Source: an uncultured Clostridiaceae bacterium
Lineage (GTDB): Bacteria; Bacillota; Clostridia; TANB77; CAG-465
Length of the DNA stretch: 64,000 nt
Direction: 5' to 3'
Assembly (NCBI GenBank): GCA_947169155.1
Contig: CAMVON010000002.1
Location: forward strand, 62,001-126,000
Under the pieces are notes generated by a model that worked only from the letters and a program-made list of their open reading frames with translations, made no database searches and had not been told where the DNA came from. The position numbers and the translations under genes are program-made. Within the stretch, counting starts at the first letter, position 1. Every line of letters starts with the position of its first letter. Shown piece by piece: positions 38,311 through 47,661 of this stretch.

Positions 38311-39375
38311 TTAGTTGTTATTAATTTCTCTTAATGAAGATAGAGAAGCATTGTCTTTAATATATGTATTTTTAGTTACATATGTAAATGGCCCAACTAC
38401 ACAGTTGCTTCCAACAGATGCTCTATCTAATTTAGAAGATTCAATAATTGTATTATCTCCAATAGTTGAAGAAATAATTGTTGAGTTTGGCCCAATTATG
38501 CAGTTTTCTCCAATTATTGTTTCTCCTTGGATGTTTGTTCCTGGATAAATTATAGTATCTTTACCGATTGAAACGTCAAGTGAAATATATGTGTTATCTG
38601 GATCAATAAGAGTAACACCATTGTCCATATGTTTAATTCTGTTATCTCTTAATAATGTTTTTGTAACAATAGATAAGTCATTTCTTGAGTTAACACCTTG
38701 AGCTTCATCTGGGTTTTGTAGAGCATAAACACCAATTCTACCACCTTTTTCAATAATGTAGTATGGTACATCAGTGATATAGTACTCATTTTGAGCATTT
38801 TTATTATCTAGTTTTGCAAAAGTTTCTTTTAGATGTTTACCTTTGAAACAATATAGACCAATATTAACTTCTTTAATAGCAAGTTCATCTTCTGTACAGT
38901 CTTTTTGTTCAACAATTTTAGAAAGATTTCCTTGTCTGTCTCTAACAATTCTTCCATATGCAGGAGTTTGTTCAAAAACAGCTGAAACTAAAGCACCATC
39001 ATAGTTACCCATTTCAAGGAATGAAATGAAAGAAGTAATAGTGTAAGGTGACACTAAAGGCATATCTCCATTTACTATTAAAACTAAATCATCATCATTT
39101 ATATAATCTTTTGCTTGCATAGCAGCATGTCCAGTACCTAATTGTTGTTCTTGGAAAATACAAGTAACATTATCTCTTGAAGCAAGATGTGCTTCAACAT
39201 CTTCATGTTTATGTCCAACTATAACATAGATATCATCAATATCTGCATCTTCACATGCATCACAAACATAGTCTATAATACATCTATCATAAACTTTGTG
39301 AAGAACCTTAGGTAGGTTAGATTTCATTCTTGTTCCTTTACCACCAGCTAATACTATAGCTTTTACTTTATTCAT
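38311..39375 (-). CDS. glmU: UDP-GlcNAc pyrophosphorylase (GlmU uridylyltransferase half with truncated beta-helix)
   Basis: VKAIVLAGGKGTRMKSNLPKVLHKV; QLGTGHA; 354 aa. Confidence 0.9.
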   Translation of the reverse strand: MNKVKAIVLAGGKGTRMKSNLPKVLHKVYDRCIIDYVCDACEDADIDDIYVIVGHKHEDVEAHLASRDNVTCIFQEQQLGTGHAAMQAKDYINDDDLVLIVNGDMPLVSPYTITSFISFLEMGNYDGALVSAVFEQTPAYGRIVRDRQGNLSKIVEQKDCTEDELAIKEVNIGLYCFKGKHLKETFAKLDNKNAQNEYYITDVPYYIIEKGGRIGVYALQNPDEAQGVNSRNDLSIVTKTLLRDNRIKHMDNGVTLIDPDNTYISLDVSIGKDTIIYPGTNIQGETIIGENCIIGPNSTIISSTIGDNTIIESSKLDRASVGSNCVVGPFTYVTKNTYIKDNASLSSLREINNN

Positions 39376-39459
39376 AAATTAATCACTTCTCCTTAATTAA
39401 AGTTGTATATATCTACAACGCCATCATTGTATCATAAAGGGTAAGAAAAGTCAATGAAA

Positions 39460-39479
39460 GGACCGGATTGCTCCGGTCC
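39460..39479 (-). terminator. Putative terminator downstream of rmuC
   Basis: GGACCGGA ttgc TCCGGTCC inverted repeat; weak T-tract on minus strand. Confidence 0.5.
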
Positions 39480-39503
39480 AATATGACATTATTTTTAATA
39501 TTA

Positions 39504-40787
39504 CTATTCTTCGTCTTCAACGTTGTAATCTTCAGCTTCAACAACACTATCTGTAAGTGCAGCGTCTAGTCCATAAAATTCATCTTCATCTGCAACTGGA
39601 AGTGCAACAACATCTTTAAGTTTTCTTTGTATAACTCTAGTTTTAGTACTTGCTTTTGCCATAGTATTTCCAATTTCTTGCAATTTTTTATTTGTTTTAT
39701 CTAGTAAATCTCCAAATTTTTCAAATTCAGATTTAACAGTACCAAGTAAGCTCCAAACTTCACTTGAACGTTTTTCAATTGCAAGTGTTCTAAAGCCCAT
39801 TTGTAATGAGTTAAGAAGAGCAACAAATGTTGTAGGTCCAGATACAACAACTCTATATTTTTGAGATAATGTTTCAATTAATGCAGTATTTTTTAATACT
39901 TCACAATATAGTGATTCAGTAGGTAGGAACATTATACCAAAATCTGTTGTATATGGTGTTTCTATATATTTATCATGAATATCTTTTGCAAATAATTTAA
40001 TTGAGTTTTCAAGGCTCTTTCTAGCATCATTAATTGCATCAACATCTCCAAGTTCTTCACTATCTACTAGACGTTTATAGTCTTCAACAGGGAATTTAGA
40101 GTCAACAGGAAGTAGAACACTTTCGCCATCTCCTTTTCCTGGTAGTTTAATAGCAAACTCAACAAATTCTGTAGCATTAGGTTTAGTTTTTGCACTCTTA
40201 ATATATTGATCTGGAGTCATATATTCTTCTAATATATTTCCAAGTTCAATTTCACCCCAAGTACCACGTGCTTTTACATTAGTAAATATTTTCTTTAAGT
40301 CACCAACACCTTGAGCAAGGTTTTGCATTTCACCTAATCCTTTATATACAGATTCAAGTCTATCATTAACTATTTTGAAGGATTCTCCAAGCCTTTGTTC
40401 TAAAGTACCTTGTAGCTTTTCATCTACTGTAACACGCATTTTTTCTAGCTTTTCTGCGTTATCTTTTTGCATATATAATAATCTTCCTTCAACAGTCTCA
40501 CGAATTTTTTCTAGCTTTTCTTCTGTAGATTTACGAGTATTATCTAGTTTTTGTTCATTAATTTGAGTTAGGTTAGTAAGCATTTGGTATTGAGTATTAC
40601 CATTTTCATTAATTTTTGTACCTAAGTTATTTAAGATATCATCTCTAGTTTGGTTTAGCATGTGATCAAAATCTCTTCTTAAATCATCAATATCATCAGT
40701 TTTACCTTTTAAACCAATTAATAATACAACTACAAATATTAAAAGTACTATAATAATAGCACATAAAATAATTACTGTTAAATTCAT
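39504..40787 (-). CDS. rmuC: DNA recombination protein RmuC
   Basis: N-term TM + coiled coil; KARGTWGEIELGNILEEYMTPDQY, FLPTESLYCEVL. Confidence 0.93.
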   Translation of the reverse strand: MNLTVIILCAIIIVLLIFVVVLLIGLKGKTDDIDDLRRDFDHMLNQTRDDILNNLGTKINENGNTQYQMLTNLTQINEQKLDNTRKSTEEKLEKIRETVEGRLLYMQKDNAEKLEKMRVTVDEKLQGTLEQRLGESFKIVNDRLESVYKGLGEMQNLAQGVGDLKKIFTNVKARGTWGEIELGNILEEYMTPDQYIKSAKTKPNATEFVEFAIKLPGKGDGESVLLPVDSKFPVEDYKRLVDSEELGDVDAINDARKSLENSIKLFAKDIHDKYIETPYTTDFGIMFLPTESLYCEVLKNTALIETLSQKYRVVVSGPTTFVALLNSLQMGFRTLAIEKRSSEVWSLLGTVKSEFEKFGDLLDKTNKKLQEIGNTMAKASTKTRVIQRKLKDVVALPVADEDEFYGLDAALTDSVVEAEDYNVEDEE

Positions 40788-40932
40788 ATATTTACCTCAC
40801 TTCTATACTCAAAAATTATAACAAAAGAACAAAAGTTTGTCAATTAAAAATGTTATTGAAAACGAGGAAGATATACAGCCAGTAGGAAAGAAAATTATTT
40901 TTAAAAACAAGAGATTTTTTTAATAAAAACTA

Positions 40933-40961
40933 TTGACAAACCATTTACTTAGTGGTATTAT
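40933..40961 (+). promoter_or_regulatory. tRNA-Leu promoter
   Basis: TTGACA-17-TATTAT. Confidence 0.6.
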
Positions 40962-40974
40962 AATACACGTAGTT

Positions 40975-41059
40975 GCGGGTATGGTGGAATTGGCAGACAC
41001 GTCGGTCTTAGAAGCCGATGCCGCGAGGCGTGAAGGTTCAAGTCCTTTTACCCGCACCA
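40975..41059 (+). tRNA. tRNA-Leu(UAG), CCA encoded
   Basis: GCGGGTA...TACCCGC-ACCA acceptor, anticodon loop CTTAGAA, long variable arm, GGTTCAAGTCC T-arm. Confidence 0.96.
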
Positions 41060-41066
41060 CATTAAG

Positions 41067-41097
41067 ACAAGTAAATTTTAATTTGCTTGTTTTTTTA
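41067..41097 (+). terminator. Terminator after tRNA-Leu
   Basis: ACAAGTAAA ttttA ATTTGCTTGT then TTTTTTT. Confidence 0.75.
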
Positions 41098-41128
41098 ATG
41101 AATCTTTTACAAACCATAATTAAAACTT

Positions 41129-41155
41129 AGACTGGATTACCCAGTCTTTTTTTTT
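41129..41155 (+). terminator. Second terminator
   Basis: AGACTGG atta CCCAGTCT then T-run. Confidence 0.75.
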
Positions 41156-41262
41156 ATCAATAAAATCTAAAAGAAAAAAATATATGAATAATAATTCAAA
41201 TAATATTTAATATTTTTAATATTAATGATATAATTAACTCAATTGAAAGGGAGGATTTATTT

Positions 41263-42456
41263 ATGAAAAATAAATTACTAAAAATTATGGCAGTCTTTGC
41301 TATATTTGCACTAGTACTTGTAGCTGGAAACTCTGTAGTACATGCAGATGAAGCAGAAGATAACCTACTTATTAGTCCATCATTAATTTCTCAAAGAGAA
41401 ATGATAGACAATGACTATTTTTATGCAGACCAAGATGTAAAAGTAGAAGATAAAGTAATAGATGGAAATGCATTTATTGCTGGTAGAGATGTAGATGTAA
41501 AAAATGTTACAGTAAATGGTAGCATAGCAGTAGCAGGGCAAGATGTAAAACTTGAAAATGTAACAGTGACAGGAGATATATTTGTTGCTGGGCAAGACGT
41601 AGAAGTTGTTACATCTAGTGCTAAAAACCTATTTGCAGCAGGACAAAAAGTTGAAGTTTCAAAAGAAACAACTATAACAAGAGATTCATATGTTGCAGGT
41701 ACTAATATAGCATTTAATGCAATTTCAGATGCTTTATCTATTGGTGGAAACCAAATAGAAATTGGAGAAAATGCAATAATTAGAGAATTAAGAGGAGAAA
41801 CAGACAATGAAGCTACTATAGCTAGTGGAGCAAAAATTGTTGAAAATCTCCTAAAAATAGTTGAAGAAAACAAAGAAGTGGTAGAAGAAGCTCATAAAGC
41901 TGTAGTTACAGTAACAATTCTTAACGTTATCAAAAGAGTATTAACTACTATTGTGATGGCATTAATTATAGCATTCTTTGTTTCAAAATCTAGCAAAAAA
42001 GAAAGAATTCAAAAGTATACTGGAGAAAAAATTGCTTTAAATGCCTTAGCAGGATTTGGAATAATGATAGGTGGTGTATTTGCTGCACTAATACTATTTA
42101 TTACAGTAATCCTTATACCTTTAGGAATAGTAGTATTACTAATGTATATAATAATGCTAATATGTGCAACAGCAATGGGTACTACAGTAATAGCTATTAA
42201 ACTACTAAAAGATAAAGAACTAAGCACTAAAAATATTGTACTATGGGCACTTTTAGTTGCAGTAATACTATTTGTAGTTAAATTCATTCCGCTTGTTGGA
42301 GGATTAATTGGTTTTGTAGTATCTATTATAGGTATTGGAACAATGTTTGATCTTGTATTTGGAAAAGATAAAAAACAAGAAAAAATTGAAGTTGTAGAAA
42401 CTAAAACAGAACCAATTGTTGTAGAAGAAAAATCCGAAGAAAAAACAGAAGAATAA
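41263..42456 (+). CDS. Membrane protein with bactofilin-like repeat region (VNGSIAVAGQDVKLENVTVTGDIFVAGQDV) and TM segments
   Basis: Signal peptide, polymer-forming repeats, 3-4 TM helices. Confidence 0.8.
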   Translation: MKNKLLKIMAVFAIFALVLVAGNSVVHADEAEDNLLISPSLISQREMIDNDYFYADQDVKVEDKVIDGNAFIAGRDVDVKNVTVNGSIAVAGQDVKLENVTVTGDIFVAGQDVEVVTSSAKNLFAAGQKVEVSKETTITRDSYVAGTNIAFNAISDALSIGGNQIEIGENAIIRELRGETDNEATIASGAKIVENLLKIVEENKEVVEEAHKAVVTVTILNVIKRVLTTIVMALIIAFFVSKSSKKERIQKYTGEKIALNALAGFGIMIGGVFAALILFITVILIPLGIVVLLMYIIMLICATAMGTTVIAIKLLKDKELSTKNIVLWALLVAVILFVVKFIPLVGGLIGFVVSIIGIGTMFDLVFGKDKKQEKIEVVETKTEPIVVEEKSEEKTEE

Positions 42457-42477
42457 TATAATAATAGTTATATATGG

Positions 42478-42508
42478 AGAGTCTAACTTAAGTTAGGCTC
42501 TTTTATTT
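42478..42508 (+). terminator. Intrinsic terminator
   Basis: GAGtCTAACTTAAGTTAGgCTC then TTTTATTT. Confidence 0.7.
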
Positions 42509-42618
42509 GACAATTTTACATAAAAATAGTATAATGCTCGTGTACATAAAAGAGAAAAGGGAGCTAGATTTAGCAACTTTATGTCCAAAAGATAATTATT
42601 GAAGGAGGAGATTTTATT

Positions 42619-43329
42619 ATGATGATTAAAGCAAAGTATTTGTTTTATGAAAAACCAGATTTTAAAAAGGAGTACAGTCAATTTCTAGTACAAATTGAAA
42701 ACAATGGATTTGTCAAAAGAGGAATAATGGAGTTTGATACAAGAAAAAAATCTTTTATTGCAGACTTCAATTGTAATCTAACAAAAGGCGAAGAATTAGT
42801 TCTTGCAACAGAGACATTATACGAAATTGGAAAAAGATATTATAGTTACTTAGCTAAAAATGGTTATACGCAAGAATTTGAAATAGAGCATTTTAAATTT
42901 ATAGACAAAAGTGATCTACCTGTTGATGTAAAATATGATAGCAACTATACTGAAGTATTTGAAGAACTAGCTGTAGATTTATGGGATTTTGTAACGGATA
43001 ATTTCACAGAATTATTATACAATGATACTAGAGCAGCGTATATAATCAAAAAAATAAAAAAGGATGCAGTAGACATTAAAAATAACATTACAGTGTTAAA
43101 TGAAGATAATCTAATGACAGATTTAAGTAAGATTTATAGCTGCAAAAAAGATGAACTAGAATTATATTTGAGCATAATATTTAACTATGTTGAAAAATAT
43201 GACATTAACTTAGAAGTTTTTGATATTGAAAGAAGAAGAGACTCCAATGGAAAATATACTAAAGTGATTTTTTTAAATGATGAAAGACATTTTCCAAAAA
43301 AAGAAGAAATAAAAAAGACTAAAGATTAA
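42619..43329 (+). CDS. Uncharacterised protein
   Basis: 236-aa ORF with gaaggagg RBS. Confidence 0.75.
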   Translation: MMIKAKYLFYEKPDFKKEYSQFLVQIENNGFVKRGIMEFDTRKKSFIADFNCNLTKGEELVLATETLYEIGKRYYSYLAKNGYTQEFEIEHFKFIDKSDLPVDVKYDSNYTEVFEELAVDLWDFVTDNFTELLYNDTRAAYIIKKIKKDAVDIKNNITVLNEDNLMTDLSKIYSCKKDELELYLSIIFNYVEKYDINLEVFDIERRRDSNGKYTKVIFLNDERHFPKKEEIKKTKD

Positions 43330-43333
43330 TTCT

Positions 43334-43990
43334 TTAGTCATTTTTTTTGCATAAGCTACTGATAGGACACTCGTTACATTGAGGCCTATTTGCTATACAT
43401 TTTTGTCTTCCATGTAAAACAAGTACATGATTTAAATCTACCCAATATTTTCTATCTAATAATTTAAGTAGGTCTTTTTCTATTTCTGTAGGAGCAGGCT
43501 TGTTTGAAAATCCAATCTTTCTAGATATTCTTCCAACATGAGTATCTACAGCAATTCCTTCACATTTTCCAAAGCCTTCAAGCATAATAATGTTAGCAGA
43601 TTTTCTTCCAATTCCACGAAGATTTTGAAGTTCATCAATATCTTCTGGCATTCTACCATTATAATCTTCTACAATCATTCTTGCAGTCTCTTTAATAGAT
43701 AGAGCTTTATTATTATAAAAACCACAAGGCTTAACAATTTTTTTAATATCTTCAAGATCTGCTCTCATCATTTTTTCTGGCGTAGGATATTTTTTAAAAA
43801 GAATAGGAGTAGTTTTATTAACTCTTTCATCTGTACATTGTGCAGCAAGAATAAGTGCAACGGCAAGTTGGAAAGGAGTATCAAAATGTAGTCCAACTTC
43901 TTGTCCACCATATTCATCTATTAATATTTTAACAATTTCTTCGGCCTGAGCTTTAGTTTGTCTTTTATACTTTTTATTCACAATAATCAT
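43334..43990 (-). CDS. nth: Endonuclease III
   Basis: LRGIGRKSANIIM, VDTHVGRIS, CIANRPQCNECPISSLC Fe-S loop. Confidence 0.96.
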   Translation of the reverse strand: MIIVNKKYKRQTKAQAEEIVKILIDEYGGQEVGLHFDTPFQLAVALILAAQCTDERVNKTTPILFKKYPTPEKMMRADLEDIKKIVKPCGFYNNKALSIKETARMIVEDYNGRMPEDIDELQNLRGIGRKSANIIMLEGFGKCEGIAVDTHVGRISRKIGFSNKPAPTEIEKDLLKLLDRKYWVDLNHVLVLHGRQKCIANRPQCNECPISSLCKKND

Positions 43991-44058
43991 TCCTTTTCAT
44001 AGTATATAGTAGTCATTTTACAACAATTTGTAACTAATGTCAAAAAGGAGGATAAAGT

Positions 44059-44211
44059 ATGTTTACTAGTGGTTTTAAAAAGACAATTGGGCTATTTTTA
44101 CTAGCTTTTGGAGTCGGTATTGGTGTAAGCTTAGCACTACCTTCTTGGGGTTGGGTTGCAATTTGTGCAATAGCTATAGGAATTTTTGGAATTACTTGGC
44201 TATTTTGTTAG
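44059..44211 (+). CDS. 50-aa small membrane protein (not in ORF track)
   Basis: MFTSGFKKTIGLFLLAFGVGIGVSLALPSWGWVAICAIAIGIFGITWLFC; aaggagg RBS. Confidence 0.75.
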   Translation: MFTSGFKKTIGLFLLAFGVGIGVSLALPSWGWVAICAIAIGIFGITWLFC

Positions 44212-44220
44212 GAGGTAGAA

Positions 44221-44289
44221 ATGAAAGTAGTAGTATATAAACCAGGAAAATTTATGAAAATGATATTAAAGACTATATTTAAAATGTAA
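44221..44289 (+). CDS. spoVM: SpoVM-like amphipathic peptide, 22 aa (not in ORF track)
   Basis: MKVVVYKPGKFMKMILKTIFKM; ggaggt RBS 6 nt upstream; resembles clostridial SpoVM. Confidence 0.7.
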   Translation: MKVVVYKPGKFMKMILKTIFKM

Positions 44290-44369
44290 ATAATAAACAA
44301 GTTGAAATAAAGTAAAAATTCTAGTATAATATTCTCGTAATATAAATAAATATTATGAGGTGATAAAAT

Positions 44370-45548
44370 ATGAAAAAAAGTTATGGTCTTGTTCTTGCAG
44401 GCGGTGGTACAAAAGGTGCATACGAAGTAGGAGCATGGAAAGCTTTAAAAGAACTTGGTGTAGATATAACAGCAATTGTTGGTACATCTATTGGTGCAAT
44501 AAACGGAGCTCTATTTTTACAGAATGATTTTGATAAAGTTATGGAATTATATGACAATATAAAATTCGAAGACTTAGTAAAAATATCTGATGAGAATAAA
44601 ATGAGTGAAGGAAGTATTTTTAGTGCTGCAAATATAGTAAAATTCACAAAAGAATTTGCTAAAAATAAAGGACTAGAAAACACACCAATGCGTGAACTTA
44701 TGGATAAATACATCGATGTAGATAAAGTGTATAACTCAAAAATTTCATATGGTATGGTAACTACAGCACTGGACAAAAAGGAACAAACAATAGAAGTGTT
44801 TAAAGAAGATATAGACAAATCTGAACTTTATGATTATATTTTAGCTTCTGCTTGTTTTCCAATATTTAAACCACAACAAATAGGAGATAAAAAATACCTA
44901 GATGGTGGAGTAGTAGATAATGTCCCAATAAATATGCTACTAAATAAAGGATATAAAGAAATAATAGTTATAGATATTTCAAATGCAGGTATTAAAAGAA
45001 AACTAATTAATAGTAAAGATGCATATATAAAGATAATTAAACCAAATGAAGAACTTGGTGGACCATTTGATTTTGATAAAGCTCGTATAAAGAAAAATAT
45101 AAAAATGGGATACCTAGATACAATGAAGTCTTTCAACAAGTTACAAGGTCATTACTATTATTTTGACACAAAAGATTTTGAAGGTTTCCTAGATTTATTT
45201 AATTTGAGAACAATCTATGGACTAGAGCTTGCAGCAAAGCTTTATGGGATAGAATTATATAAAGTATATAGCTACAGTGAGTTTATCGCTAAACTTTACA
45301 CAACACATAAAGAATATGAAGAAGAATACCAAAAAATGAAAAAAAGTGTAGGAGATATCTTTGCATATATGAAATCTTCTAAGAATAAAGTAGATATTCT
45401 AAAAAGAGGTCTTGGACTATGCTTTTTCATGGATATGATAACTTCACAACCTAAATATAGTAAAATGGGAATAGTAGGTAAATATTTTGCAGACTATAAA
45501 GATGCAGGAGCAGCTATGGTAGAATTACTAGACTATATGAAAGAATAA
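44370..45548 (+). CDS. Patatin-like phospholipase
   Basis: LAGGGTKGAYEVGAW, GTSIGAING (GxSxG), DGG. Confidence 0.93.
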   Translation: MKKSYGLVLAGGGTKGAYEVGAWKALKELGVDITAIVGTSIGAINGALFLQNDFDKVMELYDNIKFEDLVKISDENKMSEGSIFSAANIVKFTKEFAKNKGLENTPMRELMDKYIDVDKVYNSKISYGMVTTALDKKEQTIEVFKEDIDKSELYDYILASACFPIFKPQQIGDKKYLDGGVVDNVPINMLLNKGYKEIIVIDISNAGIKRKLINSKDAYIKIIKPNEELGGPFDFDKARIKKNIKMGYLDTMKSFNKLQGHYYYFDTKDFEGFLDLFNLRTIYGLELAAKLYGIELYKVYSYSEFIAKLYTTHKEYEEEYQKMKKSVGDIFAYMKSSKNKVDILKRGLGLCFFMDMITSQPKYSKMGIVGKYFADYKDAGAAMVELLDYMKE

Positions 45549-45551
45549 AAA

Positions 45552-45579
45552 AGAGAAGAGGGTAACCTCTTCTTTTTTT
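45552..45579 (+). terminator. Intrinsic terminator
   Basis: AGAAGAGG gtaa CCTCTTCTTTTTTT. Confidence 0.85.
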
Positions 45580-45629
45580 GGCATAAAAAAACTTGGAAAT
45601 AAATCCAAGTTAATCTATTTAAGTTAAAA

Positions 45630-45815
45630 TTATGCTCTTTCTACTTTTCCACTTCTTAAACATCTAGTACATACATTCATTTTTTTAGGTGTTCCGTCAA
45701 CGTTAACTTTTACTGATTGTACGTTTGGTTTAAAAGTTCTAGAAGTTCTTCTGTGTGAGTGAGATACTTGCATTTGGTAGTTAACTTCTTTATCACATAT
45801 TTCACATTTTGCCAT
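45630..45815 (-). CDS. rpmB: 50S ribosomal protein L28 (zinc-binding form)
   Basis: MAKCEICDKE...SHSHRRTSRTFKPNVQ...CTRCLRSGKV. Confidence 0.96.
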   Translation of the reverse strand: MAKCEICDKEVNYQMQVSHSHRRTSRTFKPNVQSVKVNVDGTPKKMNVCTRCLRSGKVERA

Positions 45816-45962
45816 TTTGAAACGCCTCCTTTTTGTTTCGAATAATTCAATTACTCGTATATTTTAACATAATTATTTTAAAATATCAAGTATTTAATAA
45901 AAAAATAGAGTAATTTTAAAAATTACCCTATCTTTCTATATAACTAAAATTATATTTTGAGA

Positions 45963-47411
45963 TTAAACTCTAACAATTTTACCTGTAACTTGTTCTTCTA
46001 GTGAAGTTCCATTTAGAGAACCACCACTTAGAACTACAACGTTACCAGCTTGTAAGTATCCTTTTTCTTTAAGAGTAGCTAATCCTTTTTCAATTAAAGC
46101 ATTAACATCTGTTTCTCCTTCAACAAGTATTGGTGTAACGTTTTGTTCAACTGCCATATGTCTATAAGCTTTAACACTTGGAGTTATAGTATAGATTGGG
46201 CATCCTAATCTAAAGCTTGAAAGTACAGAAGCATTTGTTCCATCTCCAGTAACAGCAACTACTGCGTCAGCTCCTGAGAATAGAGCAGAGCAAGATACTG
46301 AGAATGCGTTTTGTACTCTAATATCTTGATGATCGTTAGCTTCATCTGTAGCTTTTAGAAGGTTAGTTTTTCTAAATCTATTCCAGTAGTTAATTTCTTT
46401 TTCTGTAGCTTCAGCAATTCTAGTCATTGTTTCAACACAATTTAATGGGTAATCTCCTTGTGCAGATTCACCAGAAAGCATAATTGCAGAAGTTCCATCA
46501 TAAATTGCGTTTGCAACGTCAGATACTTCAGCTCTTGTTGGTCTTGGATTATGTTGCATTGATTCAAGCATTTGTGTAGCAGTTATAACTGGTTTGTGAG
46601 CTTTAACTGTTTTCTTGATCATCATTTTTTGTGCAGCAGGAACTAATTCTTCTGGAATTTCAACTCCTAAATCTCCACGAGCAACCATAACACCATCTGT
46701 AACTTCTAGAATTTCATCAAAGTTATCTAGACCTTCTTGGTTTTCAATTTTAGAAATAATTTTGATGTGGTGTTCACCGCAAGAATCTAGATAGTTTTTC
46801 ATATCTATAACGTCTTGTGCTTTTCTAATGAATGAAGCAGCGATGTAATCAAAATCATTTTCAACAGCAAATTTTAAATCTGCTTTATCTTTTTCAGTCA
46901 TAGCGTTAAGTTTAAGTTTAGCACCTGGAACATTAACACCACGTCTACCTTTAAGTATTGCAGAGTTTTGGAAAGTACAGTTAATTTCTGTTCCTTCAAT
47001 AGAATCAATAAGTAAGTCTACTAGACCATCATCAATAAGGATGTGTCCACCAACTTCTACATCTCCTGGAAGTCCAGCGTAGTTGATAGATAATAAATCT
47101 TTTGTTCCTTCAACTTCTCTAGTAGTTAAAGTAATTTTTTCTCCTTTTGTGAAACTCATTTTTGTGTTTTGATCTGTTCCAAAAGATCCAGTTCTAATTT
47201 CTGGTCCTTTAGTATCAAGTAAGAAAGCAACATTAGTTCCAAGTTCTTTGTTGATTTCTCTTAAAGTTTGAACTTTTTGTAAATGTTCAGCATGATCACC
47301 ATGTGAGAAGTTTAATCTCATTACGTTCATTCCTGCTTTAATAAGTGAAGTTAAAACTTCTTTAGATTCACTAGCAGGTCCAATTGTACAAACAATTTTA
47401 GTTTTTTTCAT
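45963..47411 (-). CDS. pyk: Pyruvate kinase
   Basis: KTKIVCTIGPAS, MNVMRLNFSHGDH, MVARGDLGVEIP, ATQMLESM. Confidence 0.97.
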   Translation of the reverse strand: MKKTKIVCTIGPASESKEVLTSLIKAGMNVMRLNFSHGDHAEHLQKVQTLREINKELGTNVAFLLDTKGPEIRTGSFGTDQNTKMSFTKGEKITLTTREVEGTKDLLSINYAGLPGDVEVGGHILIDDGLVDLLIDSIEGTEINCTFQNSAILKGRRGVNVPGAKLKLNAMTEKDKADLKFAVENDFDYIAASFIRKAQDVIDMKNYLDSCGEHHIKIISKIENQEGLDNFDEILEVTDGVMVARGDLGVEIPEELVPAAQKMMIKKTVKAHKPVITATQMLESMQHNPRPTRAEVSDVANAIYDGTSAIMLSGESAQGDYPLNCVETMTRIAEATEKEINYWNRFRKTNLLKATDEANDHQDIRVQNAFSVSCSALFSGADAVVAVTGDGTNASVLSSFRLGCPIYTITPSVKAYRHMAVEQNVTPILVEGETDVNALIEKGLATLKEKGYLQAGNVVVLSGGSLNGTSLEEQVTGKIVRV

Positions 47412-47488
47412 TTTTTACACTCCCTTTTTCTCAAAAATATATGCAAAACATTCCTGCTTACTTGAATGTTTTGCTTTATGCATTTACT

Positions 47489-47517
47489 AGTATACATTTT
47501 AAGACTTTAAAAGTCAA
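47489..47517 (-). promoter_or_regulatory. pyk promoter
   Basis: Minus strand TTGACT-17-TATACT. Confidence 0.6.
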
Positions 47518-47661
47518 TAAGAAATAGCGAAAAAAAGTGAAAAAAACGTTAACTTGGCGATATATAAATATTGAAAAAATACCAAAAATGTGGTATAATA
47601 TTAGACATAATGTTAAATTGCGTAAAAATATAGTTTTAAATATAGTAAATGAGGTGCAATA

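Noticed and set aside
40920-41130. ORFs on both strands (65 aa each) across 40.9-41.1 kb
   Set aside because: They lie over the tRNA-Leu gene; the translated 'VKGLEPSRLAASASKTDVSANSTIPATT' is a well-known spurious product of tRNA-Leu sequence.
41421-41873. 150-aa minus-strand ORF
   Set aside because: Mirror of the repetitive bactofilin-like region on +; Ser/Thr-rich shadow ORF.
44381-45139. 145-aa and 101-aa minus-strand ORFs
   Set aside because: Antisense to the clear patatin CDS.
45963-47411. Pyruvate kinase considered truncated (no extra C-terminal PEP-utilising domain)
   Set aside because: A length near 480 aa is normal for many bacterial pyruvate kinases.
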